This document shows positions 53,469 to 60,710 of a stretch of 64,000 nt of DNA, piece after piece. The stretch covers positions 62,001-126,000 of the forward strand of contig NZ_JAAOXD010000002.1 in the NCBI RefSeq assembly GCF_014694315.1. Reading direction: 5' to 3'. The number at the start of each line of letters is the position of its first letter. Within the stretch, counting starts at the first letter, position 1. The stretch is from Arthrobacter ipis. GTDB taxonomy: Bacteria; Actinomycetota; Actinomycetes; Actinomycetales; Micrococcaceae. Made by a program: the position numbers and the translations under genes. The notes beneath the pieces are model-generated. The model saw only the letters and a list, made by a program, of their open reading frames with translations. It did not search any database and was not told where the DNA came from.

Positions 53469-54071
53469 CTATCGGATGGAACCCGTGTCATCCCTGATCA
53501 GCCGGAGAACGTCCGACGGCGGGCCCCCCTCCCGGCAGGGAATGTGCAGCGGACGGCTGAAATAGGCCCAGGGAAAGGATTGCTCCCCGATCCGTTGCCA
53601 GCCCTGCACTTCCAAGTCATGAATGGCCTTTGGGTTTGCAATGATCCGGGTATGTTCCCATTGCTCCGCTGACAGCTCGATACGGTGGAACCGCACACCG
53701 AACCCCACGGAATGCCATCCGAATTGCCCAATCTCCCGGAGCACGGTCATTTCGTTGAAGGCATTGACCGGGTAGAGACGCTTCACCGCCGCGACGTCAT
53801 CATCAGCCGGTTGCTGCCGGTGCCCGAACCTCTGCTGGGCTGCCTGCTTGGAAACCCCCAGGATGCGGCCGATTGCTTCCCAGCTGTGGCCGGCGCGGCG
53901 GGCCGAGTCAACTGCGGACTGAAGGATGCTCCGCGTCTCTTCATGCGCACGGGCAGCCACTTCCAGGACCTCCCCGTACACATCCTCGCCACCGTCCAGC
54001 CGCTTGGAGAGCTCCGGGTTCGCATTCGCTACCGCCTGGGCGATGGCAGCCGACAAGGAGGCCGGATCCAT
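53469..54071 (-). CDS. Hypothetical protein with N-terminal HTH (200 aa)
   Basis: Residues 30-85 form a helix-turn-helix-like region (ARRAGHSWEAIGRILGVSKQ, then AAQQRFGH), as in sigma-70-region-4-like domains of small actinobacterial proteins. The rest is a mixed domain of about 100 residues (YPVNAFNEMTVLREIGQFGW) with no known match. Possibly a DNA-binding regulator. It precedes nothing on its strand except the ABC genes, 25 bases away. Confidence 0.75.
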   Translation of the reverse strand: MDPASLSAAIAQAVANANPELSKRLDGGEDVYGEVLEVAARAHEETRSILQSAVDSARRAGHSWEAIGRILGVSKQAAQQRFGHRQQPADDDVAAVKRLYPVNAFNEMTVLREIGQFGWHSVGFGVRFHRIELSAEQWEHTRIIANPKAIHDLEVQGWQRIGEQSFPWAYFSRPLHIPCREGGPPSDVLRLIRDDTGSIR

Positions 54072-54074
54072 GGC

Positions 54075-54275
54075 CTAGTTGTCCGCCTTGCGAATCCCCA
54101 CAATGGCGGCCGACACCAGCAAAGCGCCACACACGAGCGCAATGACGGCCACAACCAGAACCAGGGCATTCACGCCCCCACTGGCCGTGAGAGCGAAATA
54201 GCCCGCCACCATGCCGAGCAGGGCGAGCAGTGAACCGCAGTAGGCAGCGAAACCGTTTTTCTGTCGAGTAGTCAT
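54075..54275 (-). CDS. Small two-helix membrane protein (66 aa)
   Basis: From ATG 54275 (GGGTGG upstream; ATG 54284 also possible): hydrophobic helices at about 9-30 and 36-60, ending GIRKADN. Three bases upstream of the HTH gene on the same strand, so probably co-transcribed. Divergent from the daptide-type cluster. Function unknown. Confidence 0.65.
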   Translation of the reverse strand: MTTRQKNGFAAYCGSLLALLGMVAGYFALTASGGVNALVLVVAVIALVCGALLVSAAIVGIRKADN

Positions 54276-54365
54276 GCCACCCATTACAGTCACACTCGCC
54301 ATCACGCGTCAAGATTTCGTTGACGTCACCCATTTTGTTTCGCAGTCGTGAGTATTTAAGCAAAA

Positions 54366-54378
54366 CGTTAGCCTAACG
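54366..54378. promoter_or_regulatory. Palindrome CGTTAGCCTAACG before the daptide-type cluster
   Basis: Perfect 6-1-6 dyad ending 9 bases before the first possible start of the cluster. Probable operator or promoter-overlapping site controlling the whole operon. Confidence 0.5.
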
Positions 54379-54387
54379 ATTGGATTT

Positions 54388-55456
54388 ATGCTGGCAGGCC
54401 GTGTTAGCTTCATGCCTGTGAATGGGGACACGCGGTCAATAGCCGCCAATTTGATGTCATGGGCTCGCGGCGTGGATGCGTCGAGTGGAGCGTGCAAAGT
54501 CGTGGTGATTGAGGATGCGTCATTGCTTCCAGACGTGGGAAGGCATGAATTCCTAACGCCAGCGGCGGCGGTCTTCGTGCCGGGCGGCGCACAGACTCCG
54601 GGTTCCGGCCAGCCATTGGCTGAGAGCAACGGCGGGCAGGTGTTCTCCTATGTCGGTGAGTTCCGGGATCCCGACGCCGATATTCAAATAGGTGAGGACT
54701 TCTACGTCCAGCAACAGTCCTACGCGGTTTCCGAGTTTGTTCCCGTCGGCGGCCCCACGATCCTGCGGGCATCCAGTGACATCGACGCGGCTGCGTTCTA
54801 CCGGGATGCAGACAAGGCCCGTTCGGCGGGAAAGTTTCCTGCCGCGCTGCTCCATCCGCAGTCCCTCCTCGGAGACATGCCGTCCTTGGGCTTCATTCCC
54901 GGCTCGGCCGAGGTGAGCCACATCTATGTCGCCGGCTCGGGGGAAGTATTCACCTCGCCCTCGGGGATCCGCCTGGGGACCCTGGTTGACTCTGAACGAG
55001 GCTGGTCCCGAAGCTGGGTTTCGGGAATTACCGAGGTCGGGCTGCGGCCGGAAGTCGCCGATCGCCCGTGGATCAGCCACTACATGCTGGCGGCGGAATG
55101 CCCTCCGGCATGCCGCTGTCCGAGGGCTCCAGGACATGCGGGTGTCAGGTTTCGGCGGACATCTGGTACCGGCTCTAGACGGGACCGAAGTCCGTGTACC
55201 GGGGCAGTCATCGCTGCTCCTCTTCAACAGCAGCGTGGCCCATCTCCATGACGGTGCGACGTCGAAGACCTACAGGCTGGGTTCGGACGCTGCCAAGTTC
55301 GTTGACGTCATGCTGGCTATCGGTTCCGACGCAGCTGAGGCGGCCCGGATATTGGGCTGCCCGGAGTCGGTGGCTGAAGAATCCATCCGTCAGATCGAGA
55401 ATTCGTTCAATGCCAAGGGCATCCGGTTCGGTTCCGTCCAAGCCGCGGGCCTCTGA
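54388..55456 (+). pseudogene. mpaC: Daptide-type RiPP recognition protein (MpaC-like), frameshifted
   Basis: First gene of the daptide-type operon. One phase covers about 238 residues (IEDASLLPDVGRHEFLTPA, PTILRASSDIDAAAFYRDA, WISHYMLAAEC) and then reads into Pro/Arg-rich nonsense ending at 55251. Removing one C from the run at 55101-55103 restores LRHAAVRGLQDMRVSGFGGH and continues to TGA 55454-55456, giving 355 residues. In the daptide class the protein at this position carries the RiPP recognition element and is needed with the dehydrogenase for decarboxylation of the precursor. Start uncertain (ATG 54388, ATG 54412). A real mutation would block maturation; a sequencing error is equally possible. 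Confidence 0.75.
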
Positions 55457-56277
55457 TGGCAACGCTTCTGGAAAACATCAACGGCCGGGCAGCCACGGTC
55501 CTAAGAGAGCTCACCGACGTTGCTGTCCACGACATCTACGATCCTCTCGGCGCAAGGCTGTATGACGCCGTCGCCCTGCAGGACGGCCACGAACTGCGCG
55601 AAATGATCGCCATTGCCCGCCGTACCACCGGGCCGATCCTGGAGTTGGCGTGCGGTGCCGGGCGCTTCACGTTGCCCCTCCTGGCTTTGGGCAGGGAAGT
55701 TACGGCGGTTGATCTGTCACCGTCGATGCTGGCCATATTGTCCGAACGGCTGGACGCCGGCTACGCGCATTTGCGGAACAAGCTGACACTGGTTGAGGGC
55801 GACATCTGCAACTTCGATCCGGGACTGAAGTTCAGCACGGTCATCTTCGGTTGTGTGACGGTGTCGCTCCTTGACTTCGGTGCCCGCAGCCGGCTGTTCC
55901 GGAACATGGCGTCCGTCCTGGCACCGGAAGGCCGGTTCTTCCTCTCCACCACCGTCCCTGAGGGCGACGCCAGCCTCGCCGCCCCCGGAACCCCCGTCGA
56001 GAACGTGCAACTGGTCAAGGACTCGGCCGGAATGCCTTATCGCCTTCACGAATACATCGTGCCGGACAGGAGCATCCGTGAAATCACCCTCATTCCGGAG
56101 GACACCGACACCAGCAGCCCGGTGAACGTTTTCACTACCGCCGTCCGGGTTCTGCCTCCGCACCAGCTGGCCACGGAGCTGCAAGCAAACAACCTGGCAG
56201 TCCTGGCCACGCATTCGGTGAAAACGCCCGGGTCAGCGCATCAGATCGTCATTCTGGAGGTGGGGCACCGTGTCTAG
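55456..56277 (+). CDS. mpaM: Daptide-type RiPP methyltransferase (MpaM)
   Basis: 273 residues, class I SAM-dependent methyltransferase: motif I ILELACGAGRFTLPL, acidic residue in VTAVDLSPSML, motif II EGDICNFD. In daptides it dimethylates the new C-terminal amine. ATG overlaps the mpaC stop as TGATG. The C-terminal 80 residues (SSPVNVFTTAVRVLPPHQL) are beyond the core fold and are probably substrate-binding. Confidence 0.88.
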   Translation: MATLLENINGRAATVLRELTDVAVHDIYDPLGARLYDAVALQDGHELREMIAIARRTTGPILELACGAGRFTLPLLALGREVTAVDLSPSMLAILSERLDAGYAHLRNKLTLVEGDICNFDPGLKFSTVIFGCVTVSLLDFGARSRLFRNMASVLAPEGRFFLSTTVPEGDASLAAPGTPVENVQLVKDSAGMPYRLHEYIVPDRSIREITLIPEDTDTSSPVNVFTTAVRVLPPHQLATELQANNLAVLATHSVKTPGSAHQIVILEVGHRV

Positions 56278-57526
56278 CGCGCTCTGGCCGTCACTACAGC
56301 CGTTGATGGAAACGAACCTGCCTTCAGCCGGGGTGGTGTCTGCTTCCGGTCACAGAGTCAGGTTCGGGAACGGCGATGAAGTCCTCTGCGCAACCAGCGG
56401 CCTTTGGAACGTAAACCTGGGTTATGGCAATGCGGCTATCGCGGCCGCCGTTCACAAGGCGCTCCTTCACTGCTCCTACTCCACTCTGTTCCGGCAATGG
56501 AACATGGCCGCGGAGGAAGCAGCGACTGCCCTGCTGGATGCTGCCGGCCAGGACCGCTTCGGTAGGGTGATTTACTCCACCTCTGGGAGCGCGGCCAATG
56601 ACCTGGTCATGAAACTGGCCAGACAAACGCAGGACCTCCGGGGGTTTCCCCAGAAACAACTGGTTGTGGCGTTGCGGGGCAGCTATCACGGCCTAACCTA
56701 CGGCAGTTTCTCGCTCACCGGCGAAGACCTGGGCCAGCGACTCTACGGGGTAGATCAAAAGCTTATCCGCCACATCGGCCATGACTCCATCGAGGAACTT
56801 TCCACCCTGATGTCCCTGCAGGGCAACCGTATCGCCGCGGTCGTGGTTGAGCCGGTCCTGGGCACCGGCGCCTACCCGGTGCCGGACGATTTCCTCAAGG
56901 CACTGTTTGGCTTCCGGGAGGAGTATGGGTTCCTCGTCGTGGCAGACGAGGTAGCCACCGGTTTCGGCAGGACCGGGGCGATGTTCGCCTCCGAGGCCTG
57001 GCCTCAGGGACCGGATGTCCTGATCACGTCGAAGGGCCTCACCAACGGCGCCTGCGCCGCAGCGGCAGTCCTGACGTCACAGGACATAGCCGGGCTTTTC
57101 GTGACCTCCGGCAGCGTTTTCACCCACGGTGAGACGCAGGCGGGAACACCGGCCACGGCTGCTGCGATCGTCGCCACGCTGTCCGAGTTCGAACGCCTCG
57201 ACGCCCTTAACAGCGGCGTGAAAGTATCACGGCAACTCGACACTGCGATCCACGACCTGATGGCCAGCAACCCATCGGTCACGGCCCACCGCGGGCGGGG
57301 ATGTTTCCGGGCGTTGGAGGTGGCGGGACCAGACGGCTCGCCGGTCGCCGGCCCGGGCATAGCCTCCCTCCTCGGGAGCATTCGTCGGGCCGGGGCCCGC
57401 GTGTATCCGGGACCGCGGGGCATTCAGCTGATCCCGTCGCTGACGTACTCCGAGGAGGAAATCAGGGAGCTCTTCGAATCGATTGCTGCGGGCCTGGCAG
57501 AATTCGCTGTCTCGGGGAAAAGCTGA
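56270..57526 (+). CDS. mpaD: Daptide-type RiPP aminotransferase (MpaD), class III PLP enzyme
   Basis: 418 residues, GTG start overlapping mpaM by 8 bases. Class III fold: YSTSGSAANDLVMKLAR (phosphate-binding), RGSYHGLTYGSFSLTG, VVADEVATGFGRTG (Asp to the pyridine N) and LITSKGLTNG with the Schiff-base Lys. In the daptide pathway it aminates the ketone left after decarboxylation of the C-terminal Thr. Confidence 0.92.
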   Translation: MSSALWPSLQPLMETNLPSAGVVSASGHRVRFGNGDEVLCATSGLWNVNLGYGNAAIAAAVHKALLHCSYSTLFRQWNMAAEEAATALLDAAGQDRFGRVIYSTSGSAANDLVMKLARQTQDLRGFPQKQLVVALRGSYHGLTYGSFSLTGEDLGQRLYGVDQKLIRHIGHDSIEELSTLMSLQGNRIAAVVVEPVLGTGAYPVPDDFLKALFGFREEYGFLVVADEVATGFGRTGAMFASEAWPQGPDVLITSKGLTNGACAAAAVLTSQDIAGLFVTSGSVFTHGETQAGTPATAAAIVATLSEFERLDALNSGVKVSRQLDTAIHDLMASNPSVTAHRGRGCFRALEVAGPDGSPVAGPGIASLLGSIRRAGARVYPGPRGIQLIPSLTYSEEEIRELFESIAAGLAEFAVSGKS

Positions 57527-58749
57527 TGAGTAGCACAGTGCGCACGGTGCCCGCTGGGCCCTGGATGTTCACCTCCATGCCCGACTTCGTCCACTGGGTG
57601 AGCGGCTCGGTCCGGGGATGGCCGGACCTTCCTGTCCTGACGGTCATCGACCCGGCAATCCCGTCATCCCCCGGGGGGCAACAACTGTTGCAGCAGCTGC
57701 AGGGTGCGGCGGATCTGTTCTGCGTTCCGCCCGCGTTGGACGAAGCCGCCTTGCTGCGTACGGCGGAACGGGCCCCCCGGGCGAAAGTAGTCGTGGGAAT
57801 AGGCGGCGGCGCCGCGATGGACACGGCCAAGCTGATGGCAGCCATCTGGCATCCGGGACACAGGATGGCCATAACATCCCGGTCCCGGTCCGGCCATGTA
57901 GTCCTCCCGGACGGACCATCACGCGGGAACGCCCTTGGACTGGTACCTACAACCGTGGGCACCGGCTCGGAGTCCTCAATGAGCGCCTGCCTTACCCAGG
58001 GCGCCCGCAAGCGGCTCATCTCAGGTTCGGGGCTCCGGGCGGACGCCGTGCTCCTGGACTCCGGCTTGACCGCGACACTGCCCGTCGGCATGCTCCTGGC
58101 CGGGGCCCTCGAGGCGATTTTCCGGCTTTCTACACCATTCGTCATGACTGCCACACCGCGGCGTTCGGCCGATTCCCTCGCCCTGGCATCGATCCGCGCC
58201 CTCGTCGAGGCCGGCAACGAGGCCAGGACATTGGACCCGGGAAAAGAGACCGCACGCGCGAACCAGGTGCGCCGGGACATTGCCGAACTCAGTTCTTTCT
58301 CCCAAACGGGGTGGAGCAGCCTCGGCCGCCATTCCTATGGAACACTCCCCTGGATCATCGCAACCGAGCTATCCATGGCCTATGGCATGTCAAAGATGGA
58401 CGTGGTGGCAGCGATACTCCCGACCTACTGGCAAAGGATCGACACCGGAGATGCACGGTTCGGCTCCTCGGACCGCCTCAGGGACGTGGGCCAAGCACTG
58501 GCGGCTTCAGCCGGGACACCCGCCAGGAGCCCGGTCGGAGCCCTCGAAGATGTTCTGTCGCAATGGGGGCTGACCCGGCCCTTGCCGCTACAGCTCTCTG
58601 ACATTCATCACATCGCACAGCAGATTTCGCGCGCCTGGGGAGGTGGCCTTCCAATGTTGCAGGGCCTGACCTCCGCTGATGTCGCGGCTTTCCTCGCGGA
58701 AGCCGCCGGCGCGCACACGATGGGGGGACGTGCAACCGGTGCGGCCTAG
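57526..58749 (+). CDS. mpaB: Daptide-type RiPP dehydrogenase (MpaB), Fe-ADH fold
   Basis: 407 residues, ATG overlapping the mpaD stop (TGATG). Iron-containing alcohol dehydrogenase superfamily: KVVVGIGGGAAMDTAKLMAA (NAD loop) and LGLVPTTVGTGSESS. The metal-ligand blocks look altered: where group III ADHs have GMDALTHAIE the sequence is LAGALEAIFR, and where they have HPLGAxxxxPHG it is ELSMAYGMSKMD, so all four ligands (Asp and three His) appear replaced. In described daptides this enzyme with MpaC oxidises and decarboxylates the terminal Thr to an aminoketone. Confidence 0.87.
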   Translation: MSSTVRTVPAGPWMFTSMPDFVHWVSGSVRGWPDLPVLTVIDPAIPSSPGGQQLLQQLQGAADLFCVPPALDEAALLRTAERAPRAKVVVGIGGGAAMDTAKLMAAIWHPGHRMAITSRSRSGHVVLPDGPSRGNALGLVPTTVGTGSESSMSACLTQGARKRLISGSGLRADAVLLDSGLTATLPVGMLLAGALEAIFRLSTPFVMTATPRRSADSLALASIRALVEAGNEARTLDPGKETARANQVRRDIAELSSFSQTGWSSLGRHSYGTLPWIIATELSMAYGMSKMDVVAAILPTYWQRIDTGDARFGSSDRLRDVGQALAASAGTPARSPVGALEDVLSQWGLTRPLPLQLSDIHHIAQQISRAWGGGLPMLQGLTSADVAAFLAEAAGAHTMGGRATGAA

Positions 58750-58775
58750 AGGACCATTCGAAAGGGGGGAAAAGA

Positions 58776-58928
58776 ATGAACACGGAGATGACTAACCTGC
58801 CGCTGGATCTGGATGTCGCAGAGCTGGAAACGATGGAAGCACCCGATTTCTGGGGCGGCTTCGTCGTAGGCGTCGGTGCTGGCATCGCAGCACTCGGCAC
58901 CGCAGCGGCCATCGTTGCACTGACCTAA
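58776..58928 (+). CDS. mpaA1: Daptide-type precursor peptide 1 (50 aa)
   Basis: ATG 58776 follows a very strong GAAAGGGGGG ribosome binding site, 26 bases after mpaB. Leader: LPLDLDVAELETMEAPDFW, acidic and helical. Core from about residue 23-28: GGFVVGVGAGIAALG then TAAAIVALT, Gly/Ala/Val-rich, ending in Thr-stop. The C-terminal Thr is the residue modified in daptides. Hydrophobic helical core predicts a membrane-active peptide. Confidence 0.88.
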   Translation: MNTEMTNLPLDLDVAELETMEAPDFWGGFVVGVGAGIAALGTAAAIVALT

Positions 58929-58952
58929 CCACCGCAAGAACAAAAGAAACGG

Positions 58953-59123
58953 ATGTCGAACATGCTTGAACTGATGGATGCGTCGGCCACTCCCCTGGAC
59001 CTCGCGATCGACGAGCTGGAACAGCTCGAAGCTCCGGGATTCTGGGACACGGCAGCCGGCTTCGGCGCAGGAGTGCTCGTCGGCGCCGCATTGGTTGGCG
59101 GCGGCGTGCTGATCCTGACCTGA
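58953..59123 (+). CDS. mpaA2: Daptide-type precursor peptide 2 (56 aa)
   Basis: ATG 58953, 24 bases after precursor 1. Leader: ATPLDLAIDELEQLEAPGFW, sharing LDL, ELE, LE/ME and EAPxFW with precursor 1. Core: DTAAGFGAGVLVGAALVGGG then VLILT and TGA; it again ends Leu-Thr. Less similar core than leader, as expected for paralogous RiPP precursors processed by the same enzymes. Confidence 0.88.
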   Translation: MSNMLELMDASATPLDLAIDELEQLEAPGFWDTAAGFGAGVLVGAALVGGGVLILT

Positions 59124-59135
59124 TCTGACGCTGCA

Positions 59136-59181
59136 GCAGGCGACGTGGAGCCGGCCACCGGCTCGGTTCCACGTCGTCTGC
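59136..59181 (+). other. Stem-loop between precursor and exporter genes
   Basis: GCAGGCGACGTGGAGCCG pairs imperfectly with CGGTTCCACGTCGTCTGC around a short loop, 13 bases after the second precursor stop. No U-run. It could act as a partial terminator or mRNA stabiliser that raises precursor expression relative to the downstream genes. Confidence 0.6.
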
Positions 59182-59232
59182 AGGCTGCGACTCAGGAAAA
59201 CCGATTAAACCGCAAAGAAAGCCTCAACATCC

Positions 59233-59973
59233 GTGGTCAACATTCTGGAATTCGATAACTTCTCCAAGACGTTCAACGGCCGGGAAGTCGTAAAGAACCT
59301 CAGCTTCACCGTCCAACAGGGCCGCATCGTTGGCCTGCTGGGAAAAAATGGAGCCGGAAAATCAACTTCCCTTCGGGGGGCGCTGGGACTAATCCGCCCA
59401 ACATCGGGGCACGCCCGGATCCTGGGAGGCTCCTTTGCCGAACTCGGAACGCAGGCCAGGCGGATCGGGGTGAGCATCGAAGGCGTTGGCCACACACCCG
59501 ATGCCACTGTCGCCCGGGACCTTCGGGTCTGCACCCAACTCCTGGGTCTGCCTGCATCCCGCGCGGACGAAGTACTGGATCTAACCGGGCTCGATCATGC
59601 CCGCAATTTTCCGGTCAAGAAGCTTTCCACCGGAATGCGGCAACGGCATTCACTCGCGGTGGCCATGCTCGCCAACCCGGATGTGCTGATTCTGGACGAA
59701 CCAACCAATGGGCTGGACCCTGAAGGCATCCACTGGTTGCGGACCTTCCTGCGCAGACGGGCAGAGGGAGGCAGCACAGTCCTGCTTTCGAGTCACATGC
59801 TTGCAGAAGTGGAACAGACCGTGGACGACGTGGTCATCCTTCAACAAACGCTCCGCTATTCCGGGTCCCTGCATGACCTGACTTCCAGCGGCACGCGACG
59901 GCTCGAGGAATGCTTCTTCGAGCTGGTTCCCCCCACCGACTCTTCACTCGCGGAAGCGGCAAAAAATGCTTAA
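59233..59973 (+). CDS. ABC exporter ATP-binding protein of the daptide-type cluster
   Basis: 246 residues, GTG start. Walker A GKNGAGKSTS, Q-loop replaced by VSIEGVG (Gln to Glu, the E-loop of lantibiotic immunity/export ATPases), signature KLSTGMRQRH and Walker B VLILDEPTNGLD. Overlaps the permease gene by 8 bases. Probably exports, or protects the producer from, the membrane-active peptides. Confidence 0.9.
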   Translation: MVNILEFDNFSKTFNGREVVKNLSFTVQQGRIVGLLGKNGAGKSTSLRGALGLIRPTSGHARILGGSFAELGTQARRIGVSIEGVGHTPDATVARDLRVCTQLLGLPASRADEVLDLTGLDHARNFPVKKLSTGMRQRHSLAVAMLANPDVLILDEPTNGLDPEGIHWLRTFLRRRAEGGSTVLLSSHMLAEVEQTVDDVVILQQTLRYSGSLHDLTSSGTRRLEECFFELVPPTDSSLAEAAKNA

Positions 59974-60709
59974 CGGAATCGCATCCGAACTGACCAAACT
60001 CCGCACCGGCTACACCTTCCTGGCCTTCATGATGGCCGGCATAGTTTTCGTCGTCATCGCCAGCTGGGGCATTCTCACATCCGCCCATGAGGCGGCAGCA
60101 GGAACTGCCCTCGATGCGACCTGGGCAACCATCGAAGTTATTCGCGGCTGGTTTGCCTTGTCCCTGGTAATCGCTATGTTCGGCGCGTACTTCGTGGCCC
60201 GCGACTTCGCCCAGGGCACGGCGGCTCGCTCAATCGTTATGGGCGGCGGGAGACGGGCGTATGTCACCAGCAAGCTAGCGGCGGGTGCGGTGATCGGCGC
60301 CATCGGTGCCGGAATCGGGGCCGCCTTGTCCCTGCCCTCAGCCTGGCTGCTCCTCCTGACCGAAGGCCTGCATCCATCCGTTACGCACACAGGATGGATG
60401 GTGCTCATCGGCTGTGCAGCAGTCAACTTCGCCGCGGGCATCTGGGGCGTCTGCCTTGGCCTGCTGGTGCGGAACACTATCGCCAGCCTGGTGACGGTCT
60501 TCGGACTCTGCCTTGTGGTGGAGCCAGGCGTCCAGGCGATCGCACCGGCCGCCGGACGGCTCCTGATGACCAACGCCATGGGATCCCTGTATCTGGATCC
60601 CCGTTCAGGACTGCTCGAGGTCCCCCAGGCCAGCATCACAGTGCTCGTGTGGCTTCTGGTCCTTGGCTTGGGCGGGTACTTCGTCACCATGAAGAAGGAC
60701 CTGACGTAG
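59966..60709 (+). CDS. ABC-2 type permease of the daptide-type cluster
   Basis: 247 residues, six membrane helices, lantibiotic-permease-like: ELTKLRTGYTFLAFMMAG at the start, YFVARDFAQGTAARSIVMGG in the first cytosolic loop. Works with the ATPase just upstream. The next gene starts 1 base after its stop. Confidence 0.87.
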   Translation: MLNGIASELTKLRTGYTFLAFMMAGIVFVVIASWGILTSAHEAAAGTALDATWATIEVIRGWFALSLVIAMFGAYFVARDFAQGTAARSIVMGGGRRAYVTSKLAAGAVIGAIGAGIGAALSLPSAWLLLLTEGLHPSVTHTGWMVLIGCAAVNFAAGIWGVCLGLLVRNTIASLVTVFGLCLVVEPGVQAIAPAAGRLLMTNAMGSLYLDPRSGLLEVPQASITVLVWLLVLGLGGYFVTMKKDLT

Positions 60710-60710
60710 G

